Shown: in pieces, positions 7,418 through 14,619 of the stretch | How positions within the stretch are numbered: the first letter of the stretch is position 1 | Layout: each line of letters opens with the position of its first letter | Assembly (NCBI GenBank): GCA_035527835.1 | Contig: DATKZS010000077.1 | Location: forward strand, 1-23,211 | DNA length: 23,211 nucleotides | Origin: DATKZS01 sp035527835 [NCBI: bacterium] | GTDB taxonomy: Bacteria > RBG-13-61-14 | Reading direction: 5' to 3' | Translations under genes and position numbers: made by a program | Notes under the pieces: model-generated | Seen by the model: only the letters and a program-made list of their open reading frames with translations | Told to the model about the DNA's origin: nothing | Database searches by the model: none

Positions 7418-7885
7418 ATGAAAAGGATCCTGATGGCGGTATTGGCCGCGCTGGTGGCGGCGGGACTATCGCTGAGCGCGTATGCTCAGAACAGCTTCAC
7501 ATTGCCGGGGGAGGATTCGCTGGAGCTGTTGATGAAGGCCGCGTCCACCGGCGACCTGGCCACATTGCAGGCCCAGATCGTCCAGAGCGCTGACCTGGTC
7601 AACACGCACAGCGGCAAGGACGGCAAGACCGCGCTCCACATCGCCGTCATGAACGGCAAGGTCGAGGCCGTGAAAATTCTGCTCAACCACGGCGCCGACC
7701 CCAACGCGCGCGACTTTTACTGCAAGACCCCGTACTACTACGCCCGGGTCTCATACCGCCCCGTCATCAGCCGCCTGCTCCGGGAACGCGGCGCCATGCG
7801 CGAGTACGTGCGCTTCTTCCCGCATTGCTGCACCCAGATGAGCCCGAACCCCGCCCGCTCCCGCGCTCCCCGCGCCTGCCGATAG
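7418..7885 (+). CDS. Secreted small ankyrin-repeat protein
   Basis: This 155-residue protein starts at the ATG at 7418, preceded by a GGGGGGTG SD. The upstream in-frame extension covers the promoter and is rejected. The N-terminus is a standard signal peptide (MKRILMAVLAALVAAGLSLS, then AYAQ) with cleavage near residue 24. The mature protein has a helix-helix unit (ELLMKAASTGDLATLQAQIV) followed by a good ankyrin repeat (GKTALHIAVMNGKVEAVKIL, then LNHGADPNARD) and a partial third unit (KTPYYYARVSYRPVISRLLR). The last 30 residues are basic and contain a CC pair. Such proteins usually mediate protein-protein contacts in the periplasm; no partner is evident. The repeat number is very low for the family. 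Confidence 0.8.
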   Translation: MKRILMAVLAALVAAGLSLSAYAQNSFTLPGEDSLELLMKAASTGDLATLQAQIVQSADLVNTHSGKDGKTALHIAVMNGKVEAVKILLNHGADPNARDFYCKTPYYYARVSYRPVISRLLRERGAMREYVRFFPHCCTQMSPNPARSRAPRACR

Positions 7886-7912
7886 TGAGCGGGAACTGAT
7901 CCAGCGCGGGAG

Positions 7913-7957
7913 ACCGGCCCATCAGGGCCGGTCCGGGCCCGGATACATTCTTGTATC
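7913..7957. repeat. Twin-hairpin repeat, family E-like, copy 3 (divergent)
   Basis: ACCGGCCC/GGGCCGGT (8 bp, loop ATCA, 7913-7932) is followed by GATACA/TGTATC (6 bp, loop TTCT, 7942-7957). The second keeps the ACATTCTTGT core of copy 2. It lies 28 bases after the ankyrin stop. The GC-rich first stem could act as a weak terminator, but no T-run follows. Confidence 0.6.
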
Positions 7958-7958
7958 G

Positions 7959-8023
7959 CACGGAGGCACGGAGAACACAGGGAAGAGCTGATATTTTTTT
8001 CTCCATGTTCTCCGTGCCTCTGT
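7959..8023. repeat. Palindromic intergenic repeat, family C
   Basis: The left arm (7959-7986) is built from an 8-base unit (CACGGAGG, CACGGAGA). The right arm (8001-8023) is an imperfect inverted copy (CTCCGTGCCTCTGT core). The AT-rich loop contains a T7 run. This is part of a 418-base gene-free stretch (7886-8303) made almost wholly of repeats. Confidence 0.8.
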
Positions 8024-8077
8024 ATTGCTAACGTTCAAGATGCATAATTTTTTTTGCACTTTTAAATGCTCGGAATA

Positions 8078-8161
8078 TTTTTTGACAGGATTAACAGGAT
8101 TTACAGGACTCTTGGAATGCGTAAACTGATACTCTCCCATCCTGTTAATCCTGTCAAAAAA
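8078..8161. repeat. Palindromic intergenic repeat, family A, copy 2
   Basis: A perfect 23-bp inverted repeat (8078-8100 and 8139-8161), including flanking T6/A6 runs, surrounds a 38-base loop. With the A/T runs, the hairpin could serve as a bidirectional terminator between the convergent ankyrin and PIG-L genes. Confidence 0.9.
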
Positions 8162-8205
8162 ACTTTTGATAAGTTCAAGTGGGCTGTTCCAGTGATAGCT
8201 TGGTT

Positions 8206-8220
8206 GCGGCCTTAGGCCGC
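8206..8220. repeat. Short GC hairpin after family A copy 2
   Basis: GCGGCC and GGCCGC form a perfect 6-bp stem with loop TTA. Position relative to the family A palindrome resembles the small hairpin tails after copies 1 and 3, although the surrounding bases differ. On the minus strand the following bases (CACAGAGACCCAGCG) look like one arm of another repeat family. Confidence 0.55.
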
Positions 8221-8303
8221 GCTGGGTCTCTGTGCGAGCCTTTATTGCTTTCTTGTTCCGGATCCTCTGGCCGGGAATGCTGGTGCGGGTCATGAAACCA
8301 GTT

Positions 8304-9086
8304 CTATTTTTGCCCTCCCAGCGCGAAATACTCGTGGTCCAGGACCAGGAAAAAGTCCGTGAGCGTCCCCACCTCGGTAAACACCATCTGGCTGGCGTGA
8401 GCCGCGCAGGCCATGCGCTTGAGCTTCTTCTCCGCCCGGATGTCCACGCGCAAGGTCGGCGCCGCGGGCTCGCCCACGGTGTCATATTCCTGGAAGGCCC
8501 GGAGCGGCCGGTAAAGGTACATGGGCAGGGTAGGGTAATAAAGCCGCTCGGCCCCGCTCCGCCAAAACGCCGCGGTGGCCACCCGCGAGCACGTGACATG
8601 GTCCCAGTGACCCGTGATCCCGGCCGGGTCGTGCGTGAGCACAATCTCCGCGCCCACCCGGTCAATCACCTCCTTGATCCTGCCGATCAGCTCCTCCGGG
8701 TCCTGCCGGTTGAGCGTCCGGCTCGCGTACATGAACTGGATGACCTCCTCCGCCTCGTACACCGCGGCCGCCGTCTTGAGCTCCTGCGCCCGGATGTTGC
8801 CGATATGGTCCGGAGTGATCTTGAGAGCGTCCTTGGCCCCCGAGGTCTGGTCGAACGTCATGCACAAAATATACAGCCGCACCCGCGGGTCCCTCTTCAT
8901 CTTGAACAGCGCGCCCCCGCCGTAAATGCTCTCGTCGTCCTGGTGCGAAAAAACCGTGAGCACGTCAATCTTCCCGTCCGGCCCCGGCGTGACCCCCGCC
9001 AGCAAATCACCGTCCGGGACATGCGCCTGTGCGGAAAACGCCGCCAGCAAAACCGCCGCCACGACCCAAGCCTTCCTTCTCATCAT
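8304..9086 (-). CDS. Secreted PIG-L (LmbE-like) family deacetylase
   Basis: This 260-residue protein is likely a zinc-dependent N-deacetylase acting on an N-acetylated sugar or glycoconjugate. A signal peptide (MMRRKAWVVAAVLLAAFSAQ, then AH) places it outside the cytoplasm. The metal motif HQDDE (48-52) replaces the commoner HPDDE. The second zinc motif, THDPAGITGHWDH (151-163), supplies the C-terminal His163. Family length is normal. GAGGAAAG lies directly upstream of two adjacent ATGs (9086 and 9083), so the exact start is uncertain by one codon. It is followed downstream by repeats and preceded by family A copy 3, so it is probably monocistronic. Substrate cannot be inferred. Confidence 0.87.
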   Translation of the reverse strand: MMRRKAWVVAAVLLAAFSAQAHVPDGDLLAGVTPGPDGKIDVLTVFSHQDDESIYGGGALFKMKRDPRVRLYILCMTFDQTSGAKDALKITPDHIGNIRAQELKTAAAVYEAEEVIQFMYASRTLNRQDPEELIGRIKEVIDRVGAEIVLTHDPAGITGHWDHVTCSRVATAAFWRSGAERLYYPTLPMYLYRPLRAFQEYDTVGEPAAPTLRVDIRAEKKLKRMACAAHASQMVFTEVGTLTDFFLVLDHEYFALGGQK

Positions 9087-9107
9087 CTTTCCTCAATCAT
9101 TTTTAAT

Positions 9108-9187
9108 AGACAGGATTAACAGGATCAACAGGATTTTCAGAATACGGCTCTTGTTGTTATATCCTGTGAATCCTGTTAATCCCGTCT
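9108..9187. repeat. Palindromic intergenic repeat, family A, copy 3
   Basis: The arms 9108-9134 and 9161-9187 match at 24 of 27 positions with a 26-base loop. The copy lies between two co-directional minus-strand genes, the thioesterase and the PIG-L gene, and would be in the leader of the latter if they are co-transcribed. Confidence 0.9.
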
Positions 9188-9194
9188 GAAAAAA

Positions 9195-9245
9195 TTTTCA
9201 TGATTTCCAGGCGCAGCCTCGCGGCATAAGCAGTTGTGTGAAAAT
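9195..9245. repeat. Conserved tail following family A repeat (copy 3)
   Basis: Begins TTTTCATGA and includes GCCTCGCGGCAT, as in the tail at 97-146 (about 70% identical overall). The small stem here has one A-G mismatch (GCAGC/GCGGC). It ends exactly at the stop codon of the thioesterase gene. Confidence 0.65.
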
Positions 9246-9683
9246 TCATCTCTTCCTCGCACCTTCCCCTCCGAGCTCCAGCACCATGAACGACGCTCCC
9301 GCCTGCGCCAGGAGCTGGCCCTTGCCGTCAAGCACGTCCGCCGCCACCGTGATCACCTTCCGGCCCTTCTTAACCACCCGCGCCACCGCCTTCATCTCGC
9401 CCGACTTCACCGATTTGAGGAACCTGAGGTTCATCTCGATCGTCGTCGTGGTCTCGCCCTCGGCGAGGTTCGCAATGATCACGTGCGCCATGGCCTCGTC
9501 CGCCAGCGCGGCCATGATTCCTCCAGCGATCACGCCCGCGCCCTGGATGAACTCGCGCCGGAACGGCAGCCTAAGCTCCACCCGCTCCCGCGAGATCTCC
9601 ACCACCTCCACCCCGAGGAACTTGAACAGCGGGTTCACCCGGCCCGCGTCCTTGCGCATCATCTCCAGATATTCCTTGAGCAT
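9246..9683 (-). CDS. Hotdog-fold thioesterase (PaaI-like), second copy
   Basis: This 145-residue protein is likely an acyl-CoA thioesterase. The start at 9683 is chosen over longer in-frame options because AAGGAG lies 6 bases upstream. Hotdog features include IQGAGVIAGGIMAALADEAM (47-66), with the helix carrying D62/E63 in the place of the catalytic acid. Strands follow with TTTIEMNLRFLKSVKSG, VVKKGRKVITVAADV and LAQAGASFMVLE. It lacks the HGG of the enzyme at 6826-7269, so the two are not recent duplicates. Its promoter (9710-9738) is divergent from that of the PLP enzyme at 9829. Confidence 0.85.
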   Translation of the reverse strand: MLKEYLEMMRKDAGRVNPLFKFLGVEVVEISRERVELRLPFRREFIQGAGVIAGGIMAALADEAMAHVIIANLAEGETTTTIEMNLRFLKSVKSGEMKAVARVVKKGRKVITVAADVLDGKGQLLAQAGASFMVLELGGEGARKR

Positions 9684-9709
9684 ATTAATCTCCTTGTGCT
9701 TTCCGCTCC

Positions 9710-9738
9710 ATCCTACTCCACCGCCCTCCCGTTGCCAA
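9710..9738 (-). promoter_or_regulatory. Promoter for the minus-strand thioesterase
   Basis: On the minus strand, TTGGCA (9738-9733) is followed after 17 bases by TAGGAT (9715-9710). It forms a divergent pair with the promoter at 9766-9794. Confidence 0.5.
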
Positions 9739-9765
9739 GCTTCCATCACGCTACCCGCGGACAGG

Positions 9766-9794
9766 TTGCATCGCACCGCGCCGCGGGATACAGT
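9766..9794 (+). promoter_or_regulatory. Promoter for the PLP-enzyme gene
   Basis: TTGCAT (9766-9771), 17 bases, TACAGT (9789-9794). Each box matches consensus at four of six positions. The SD AGGAGG follows at about 9816, ahead of the ATG at 9829. Confidence 0.4.
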
Positions 9795-9828
9795 GGCTTC
9801 ATCGCGGTAACGTCAGGAGGGCGGAATT

Positions 9829-10923
9829 ATGGAAAGGCCCAGGCTGTTCGAGAAGTATCCGCAGTTGGAAAAGACCATTCCCTGGGTCCCGCTCGGGACC
9901 TTCCCCACTCCCGTGCAAAGGCTCGACCGGCTGGGCGGGATGCTCGGCCACCACAAGCTCTGGATCAAGCGCGACGACCTCTCTTCCGACCAGATGGGCG
10001 GCAACAAGGTCCGGGTCATGGAGTTCCTCCTCGCACAGATGCGGGCGCAGGGTAAACAGGTCGCGATCTCGCCCGGAGCGCTCGGCTCCAACCAGATCCT
10101 GGCATCAGCCATTTACGGCCATCAGCTCGGCCTCAAAATCGTCGGCGTCTTCTTCAAGCAGTGCGAAACCGATTACATGTGCAAGCACATGCTCATTGAC
10201 CAGAGCATGGGCGTCGAGTTCGTCCACGTCAACAACCCCTACTTCGTGCCCTTTGCCGTCATCTGGCAGCTCCTGAAGAACGCGGACTGGAAAAAATTCG
10301 AGCTCCCGTTTTACATCCCCTCCTTCGGCTCTTCCGCCACCTGCGCCTTCGGCTATTTCAACGCCATGCTCGAATTGAAGGACCAGATTGACGCTGGCCT
10401 GCTGCCGCCGCCCGACTACATCTTCGTCACCGCCGGCACCGGCGGGACCATGGCCGGCATCGAGCTCGGCGCCCGCGCGCTCGGCCTCCCCACCAGGGTC
10501 GTCGGCGTCCGCATCACCGATTACATCGCCTGCAACGAGCGCCTGGTCGCCAGCATCGTGAACCGCGCCGCCAAAGCCCTGCGCCAAGCGGGCGCCGACC
10601 TGCCCGTGAAAAAATGCCACGGCCGCGACGTCACCCTGATCCACGATTTCTTCGGAGGCGAGTACGCCAAGATCACGCCCGAGGCCGTGGAGGCCAGGAA
10701 GACCTGCGCCGAGCTGGAAGGACTCACCCTCGACACCACCTACACCGCCAAGACCATGGCCGCCATGATCCAGCACCTCAAGGCCCACGGCCTCAAAGAC
10801 CAGAACGTCCTCTTCTGGCATACCTACAACACCCGTGACCTCTCCCCCTTCCTCAGCCCTGACTCCTGCCCTGAAAAAATGCCCGCGCCGTTCCAGGGCT
10901 ATTTTAAAAAAGGGGGAAATTAG
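9829..10923 (+). CDS. D-cysteine desulfhydrase / ACC deaminase-like PLP enzyme
   Basis: This 364-residue cytosolic enzyme of the tryptophan-synthase-beta (fold type II) family probably eliminates a group from an amino acid (for example D-cysteine to pyruvate, sulfide and ammonia). PLP attachment is expected at Lys60 in DQMGGNKVR. The substrate-carboxylate loop is GALGSNQ (83-89), and the phosphate-binding glycine loop is TAGTGGTMAG (201-210). LDTTYTAK (301-308) and WHTYNT near the C-terminus are typical of this subgroup. A strong AGGAGG SD supports the start. D-cysteine desulfhydrase, ACC deaminase and L-cysteate lyase cannot be separated by eye. No sulfur genes are adjacent. Confidence 0.82.
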   Translation: MERPRLFEKYPQLEKTIPWVPLGTFPTPVQRLDRLGGMLGHHKLWIKRDDLSSDQMGGNKVRVMEFLLAQMRAQGKQVAISPGALGSNQILASAIYGHQLGLKIVGVFFKQCETDYMCKHMLIDQSMGVEFVHVNNPYFVPFAVIWQLLKNADWKKFELPFYIPSFGSSATCAFGYFNAMLELKDQIDAGLLPPPDYIFVTAGTGGTMAGIELGARALGLPTRVVGVRITDYIACNERLVASIVNRAAKALRQAGADLPVKKCHGRDVTLIHDFFGGEYAKITPEAVEARKTCAELEGLTLDTTYTAKTMAAMIQHLKAHGLKDQNVLFWHTYNTRDLSPFLSPDSCPEKMPAPFQGYFKKGGN

Positions 10924-10982
10924 ACGGGGACCGCGGCATTCGAGACGGGCCCTCGGCCATCGTGCGCCGCGCGGCTTGGCCT

Positions 10983-11011
10983 TTGCATTCCGCCCACCCG
11001 TGCGCTAGTTT
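10983..11011 (+). promoter_or_regulatory. Possible promoter ending at the start codon of the spermidine-synthase-like gene
   Basis: TTGCAT (10983-10988), 17 bases, TAGTTT (11006-11011). Transcription would start at or very near the ATG at 11020. Since no SD is present, a leaderless mRNA is possible. The -10 match is weak. Confidence 0.3.
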
Positions 11012-11019
11012 TATAAAAT

Positions 11020-13122
11020 ATGAGCGCCACCACCAGCCCGCGCCAGGCCTTGCGCCTGTTCCTCATCAGCTTCCTGTCCTTGTATTTCGAGGTGATCATG
11101 ATCCGCTGGATCCCGGGACAGGTCCCGATCATCGGCTATTTCACCAACCTCGTTCTGATCGCTTCCTTCCTGGGCCTGGGGGTTGGCTGTACGACCTGGC
11201 GGCGGGGTGCCCGGCACCCTTTACAGTTCTTGTGGCGGCTGGCCGTGTTGGCGGTGGTATCCTGGATCATTGGCTTGGCGGGCGTTTCCAATATCGGAGT
11301 GGATTGGGGAGTGGTGTTTCTGGATCCCACCTGGGGGCCGGTGCCTTCCTTCGTGGCCGCGATCTTTCTTTTCATCTGGATCGCCGTGACCTTCATTCCG
11401 CTGGGGAGGATACTGGGAGAGGCCCTGGACCCTTTTCCTCCTCTCTGGGGCTATTCGCTGAACCTGTTGGGCAGCGTGCTGGGGGTTTCTTTCATTGCGT
11501 TGCAGCACTGGTTCCGGGTCGGTCCGGTGTGGTGGATCGCGGTGGGTCTGGCCGGGTTGGCGCCGTTAGCCTCGTCCGTCCCCGGCCGTCGGCTCAAGGC
11601 GTATTCATTAGCCTGGGCCTTGCTGAGCATGATCGTGGTATGGTCCGCCACCGGGGATGAAATCTGGTCGCCTTATTATAAAATCAAGGTCGAGAAATCG
11701 CTGACCCTCATCAAGAACCGCCTTTCCATGCCGCTGGGCGATGCCGGCTACAGCCTCACCATCAATAACAGCTTTTTTCAATTCGGCTTTAATCTCAACC
11801 CCCGCTACATCGAGATGCTCAAGGAGACACGGCCGGCGCTCCGCGATTTTCTGAAGATCCAGCGCGCCCTGTACCAGGCGCCCTTTGACCTGTTCCATCC
11901 CCGATCGGTGCTGGTGCTGGGAGCGGGCTCGGGCAACGACGTCGCCGTGGCATTGCAAAACCACGTTCCCCGCATCGTGGCGGTGGAAATTGATCCGGTG
12001 ATCGCTCAGATGGGCAAGGACCGCCATCCCATGAGGCCCTACCTGGCCCCCGAGGTCGAGCTCAAGGTGGACGACGCCCGCCAATACCTCAGGACCTCCC
12101 CCGAAAAATTCGACATGATCATATATGGGCTCCTCGATTCCCATCGCCTTACCTCCTACATGTCCACCGTAAGACTGGAGAGCTTCGTTTACACCTTTGA
12201 GGGCCTGCGCCAGGCCGCCGCCCATCTCAATCCGGGCGGAGTGATCCTGCTCTGCCATACCTCGCCGCGGGGATCCCAGCAGAAGGCGCGCCTGTTTCAG
12301 ACCTTGGATAAAATTTTCCCCGGCCGCACCCACGTGCTTTCCATGAAGGGCCTGCCCTTCACCTTCCAACGTTACGACGTCATCATCGCGGGCGGGGAGA
12401 GGCCGCCGGACGCTTACAAGTCACTGCCTGACGTCACCGACGTTACCGCGGAGTACCGCGCCATGAACCAGGTGCGGCCGGCCACCGACGACTGGCCCTT
12501 CCTTTACCTCCAAACCGACTCGTTCAAAAAAACCGGATACCTGAAGGCGCTGCTGATCATGGTCCTGGCCTCCATTCTCATCATCCGCCGCGCCATGCCC
12601 GAAGTCCGCCGCAGCGTCCCCCTCCATTTCTTCCTGCTCGGCTCCGGCTTCCTGCTCCTCGAGACCAAGAGCGTCATCGAGCTCAGCCTGCTCTTCGGCT
12701 CGACCTGGACGGTCAACTCCGTGGCCATCGGATCGTTCCTCGTCATGGCCCTGCTGGCCAATCTCGCGGTCCACCGCCTCCGTTTTGGGAGGACCTGGAT
12801 ATTCTATCTCGCGCTCTTCGCCGTACTGGCGCTCAACGCCGCGTATCCGGTGGGACGGATCAACGTTGCCAGCACTCCGCTCCGGGTCCTGCTCGGGGGC
12901 GGCTTCGTGGCCCTGCCCGTGTTCTTCAGCGGCGTCATCTTCGCCGTCAGCTTTCGCAAAACAGCCTCCCCCTCCGCCGCCCTGGGCGCCAACGTGATGG
13001 GCGCGGTGCTGGGTGGGTTCGGCGAGTACGCCTCGATGTTCCTGGGCTACCATGCCCTGTACCTGGTGGCGGCCTTGTTGTATCTGGGATCATGGCTCTT
13101 CATGGGCCGCGGCAAGCGGTGA
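11020..13122 (+). CDS. Membrane-embedded spermidine-synthase-like protein
   Basis: This 700-residue protein has a polyamine aminopropyltransferase (SpeE-like) domain between two membrane blocks. About six hydrophobic segments fill residues 10-210. The methyltransferase-type fold then follows: LVLGAGSGNDVAV (298-310), the acidic strand end AVEIDP (321-326), KVDDARQYL (349-357) and IIYGLLDSH (367-375), where D373 sits in the place of the catalytic Asp. Another hydrophobic block covers about 508-700. Such multi-TM SpeE-like proteins are widespread, and most have no proven polyamine activity. No SAM-decarboxylase is nearby, so a different transferase role is possible. No SD precedes the ATG; see the possible leaderless promoter. 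The gene is followed by the FecR-domain gene with its own promoter. Confidence 0.8.
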   Translation: MSATTSPRQALRLFLISFLSLYFEVIMIRWIPGQVPIIGYFTNLVLIASFLGLGVGCTTWRRGARHPLQFLWRLAVLAVVSWIIGLAGVSNIGVDWGVVFLDPTWGPVPSFVAAIFLFIWIAVTFIPLGRILGEALDPFPPLWGYSLNLLGSVLGVSFIALQHWFRVGPVWWIAVGLAGLAPLASSVPGRRLKAYSLAWALLSMIVVWSATGDEIWSPYYKIKVEKSLTLIKNRLSMPLGDAGYSLTINNSFFQFGFNLNPRYIEMLKETRPALRDFLKIQRALYQAPFDLFHPRSVLVLGAGSGNDVAVALQNHVPRIVAVEIDPVIAQMGKDRHPMRPYLAPEVELKVDDARQYLRTSPEKFDMIIYGLLDSHRLTSYMSTVRLESFVYTFEGLRQAAAHLNPGGVILLCHTSPRGSQQKARLFQTLDKIFPGRTHVLSMKGLPFTFQRYDVIIAGGERPPDAYKSLPDVTDVTAEYRAMNQVRPATDDWPFLYLQTDSFKKTGYLKALLIMVLASILIIRRAMPEVRRSVPLHFFLLGSGFLLLETKSVIELSLLFGSTWTVNSVAIGSFLVMALLANLAVHRLRFGRTWIFYLALFAVLALNAAYPVGRINVASTPLRVLLGGGFVALPVFFSGVIFAVSFRKTASPSAALGANVMGAVLGGFGEYASMFLGYHALYLVAALLYLGSWLFMGRGKR

Positions 13123-13166
13123 GCTGCGACGGGGAATTGAAAAACGGCAATGCCGGGGCCGGAATG

Positions 13167-13230
13167 AAACGGTGGCCTGGGGTCCCGGGACGGGTCCCGA
13201 CCGGACGCGTGCAATAAAACGGTGGACTGG
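13167..13230. repeat. Spaced direct repeat with central palindrome
   Basis: AAACGGTGGCCTGG (13167-13180) recurs as AAACGGTGGACTGG (13217-13230), starts 50 bases apart, 13 of 14 identical. Between them is the palindrome GTCCCGGGAC (13182-13191). The second copy overlaps the -35 of the promoter at 13223-13251, so it could be regulatory. Confidence 0.5.
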
Positions 13231-13251
13231 TTCGTATCACATTGATATAAG
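13223..13251 (+). promoter_or_regulatory. Promoter for the FecR-domain gene
   Basis: TGGACT (13223-13228), 17 bases, TATAAG (13246-13251), followed by GGGGAGG and the ATG at 13271. It separates this gene from the preceding one. Confidence 0.45.
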
Positions 13252-13270
13252 ACTGCGGGGAGGTATCGAG

Positions 13271-14431
13271 ATGAGAGCTTTCAAGCCGGCGGCCGCTGTG
13301 ATGGCGCTTTTCATGATCGTCATGTCCCATCCTTTTTCCGCGCTGGCGGCGGAGGAGGGCGTGATTGACGAGGTGCGGGGGACCGTGACCGTGGAAAGCT
13401 TCGAGGGCGCGCCGCGTCCGGCCCGTGCCGGGGAATACGTGCTCGCGGGCGAGACCATCGAGACCGGGCCGGACGGCTTCATCCGCGTGATCATGGGGGA
13501 AGGCTCGGTGCTGGAGCTCCGGGAGCGGAGCCGCATCGAGGTCTTTGACTCGCGGGCCGATGAGTCGGGCACGCGGCGGATCGCGCTGTTCCTGGGCCGC
13601 ATGTGGACCACGGTGGCCGGCAACTCCGAAGGCTCGACCGCGATGGAGGTCACCACTCCGACCTCCGTTTCCGGTGTGCGCGGCACGTCGTTCTCCGCCG
13701 GGGTGGGACTCGACGGCGCCACCCGCGTCGGCGTGGACAAGGGCCTGGTGGACGTGAGCTCGGAACAGGGCATGGTCGAGCTCGGCGCCGGCCAGGAGAC
13801 CACCGTCGAGTGGGACCAGGCGCCCGCCGCGCCGGCCGGCTATAACGCGGACGAGGAGCAGTGGCGCCAGTGGGTGCTCTCCCGCCAGGACCAGGTGGTC
13901 AAGCACGGAAAGCAGATCGTGCCCTTCGTGGTCAGGGACGTTAAGAAGAGCCGCCAGGACATGGTTCGCCTCAAGAAGACCGGTGACCAGCGCATGAAGC
14001 GGCTCCGGGACTTCGCGGAGAAGCAGAAGGCGCGGGGCAAGCCGGTCAGGCTCACGTCCCGCCAGAAGAAGGCCATCGCCGGATACGTCCGCGACGTCGT
14101 CGGCTCAGTCCGCGAGCTTTACATCTCCGACGAGAAGATGGTGACCCGCTACTACATCCTGAAGCAGATTCAGCTCGACACCCAGGCCCACCCCGAGCTG
14201 TACGACCAGGAATTCATCAGCACCGTGAACAACGCCATGGCCGAGCTCGACAAACTGGACATCGAAAAAATCCACCAGGACAACAGAAAGATCATCTCCG
14301 CCTATGTCAACGGCGTTGACGAATTCCTGAAGAAGCACCGCCTCGGCCGCTACAAGGAAGGCGCGCCTGAGGCCCAGGACCGCAGGCAGGCGCTGAAAAA
14401 GGCCAGGCAGGACTACAACAAGAACAAGTGA
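13271..14431 (+). CDS. Exported FecR-domain protein with basic helical C-terminus
   Basis: This 386-residue protein starts at the ATG at 13271 (GGGGAGG about 7 bases upstream); the longer frame back to 13013 overlaps the preceding gene. A signal peptide ends near ALAA (residue 27). The FecR domain runs about 30-180: GTVTVESFEGAPRPARAGE, GETIETGPDGFIRVIMGEGS, then the hallmark TPTSVSGVRGTSFS (129-142) and GAGQETTVEWD. Residues about 190-386 are rich in Lys/Arg/Asp/Glu and probably form long helices. FecR domains in secreted proteins without a sigma factor neighbour usually act in the envelope (surface or adhesion structures) rather than in iron signalling. No sigma factor or TonB receptor is present here, so iron regulation should not be assumed. 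Confidence 0.82.
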   Translation: MRAFKPAAAVMALFMIVMSHPFSALAAEEGVIDEVRGTVTVESFEGAPRPARAGEYVLAGETIETGPDGFIRVIMGEGSVLELRERSRIEVFDSRADESGTRRIALFLGRMWTTVAGNSEGSTAMEVTTPTSVSGVRGTSFSAGVGLDGATRVGVDKGLVDVSSEQGMVELGAGQETTVEWDQAPAAPAGYNADEEQWRQWVLSRQDQVVKHGKQIVPFVVRDVKKSRQDMVRLKKTGDQRMKRLRDFAEKQKARGKPVRLTSRQKKAIAGYVRDVVGSVRELYISDEKMVTRYYILKQIQLDTQAHPELYDQEFISTVNNAMAELDKLDIEKIHQDNRKIISAYVNGVDEFLKKHRLGRYKEGAPEAQDRRQALKKARQDYNKNK

Positions 14432-14489
14432 AGAGGAAAAGGGGAGGGGATCGAGGAACGAGGATTGAGAAAGAAGAGAAGAGAATGAA

Positions 14490-14563
14490 ACAAGGATATT
14501 CAGGATGAACAGGATAAAAATAAGATGAAAAAAAAATATCCTGTAAATCCTGTTCATCCTTGT
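14490..14563. repeat. Palindromic intergenic repeat, family A variant, copy 4
   Basis: The arms 14490-14516 and 14537-14563 match at about 22 of 27 positions. The unit is TTCAGGATGAACAGGAT-like instead of the standard form. The loop is short and A-rich. The copy lies between the convergent FecR and acyl-CoA dehydrogenase genes, where it could terminate transcription from both sides. Confidence 0.75.
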
Positions 14564-14587
14564 TCGCTATTCTTTGTCTTTAAAAAT

Positions 14588-14612
14588 CTTGGCGGCCTTG
14601 GCGTCTTGGCGT
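14588..14612. repeat. Family D repeat, single arm
   Basis: CTTGGCGGC, CTTGGCGT, CTTGGCGT: an 8-9-base unit repeated three times just before the stop codon of the acyl-CoA dehydrogenase gene. No inverted partner is visible. It has the same design of short-unit tandem arm as families A-C. Confidence 0.7.
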
Positions 14613-14619
14613 TTACTCT

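Noticed and set aside
6-8161. CRISPR array
   Set aside because: The repeats are dispersed single palindromes with 8-10-base internal units; there are no regularly spaced spacers and no cas genes.
8232-9119. Plus-strand ORF opposite the PIG-L gene
   Set aside because: Arg/His/Leu-rich shadow without motif, running into a repeat at its end.
9684-9776. N-terminal extension of the second thioesterase
   Set aside because: It covers the promoter region; AAGGAG is placed correctly for 9683.
13013-13270. Upstream extension of the FecR-domain protein
   Set aside because: It overlaps the preceding gene and would bury the signal peptide; a good SD serves 13271.
13271-14431. Iron-dicitrate (FecI/FecR) signalling
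   Set aside because: There is a signal peptide instead of an anti-sigma cytoplasmic domain, and no sigma factor or TonB receptor nearby.
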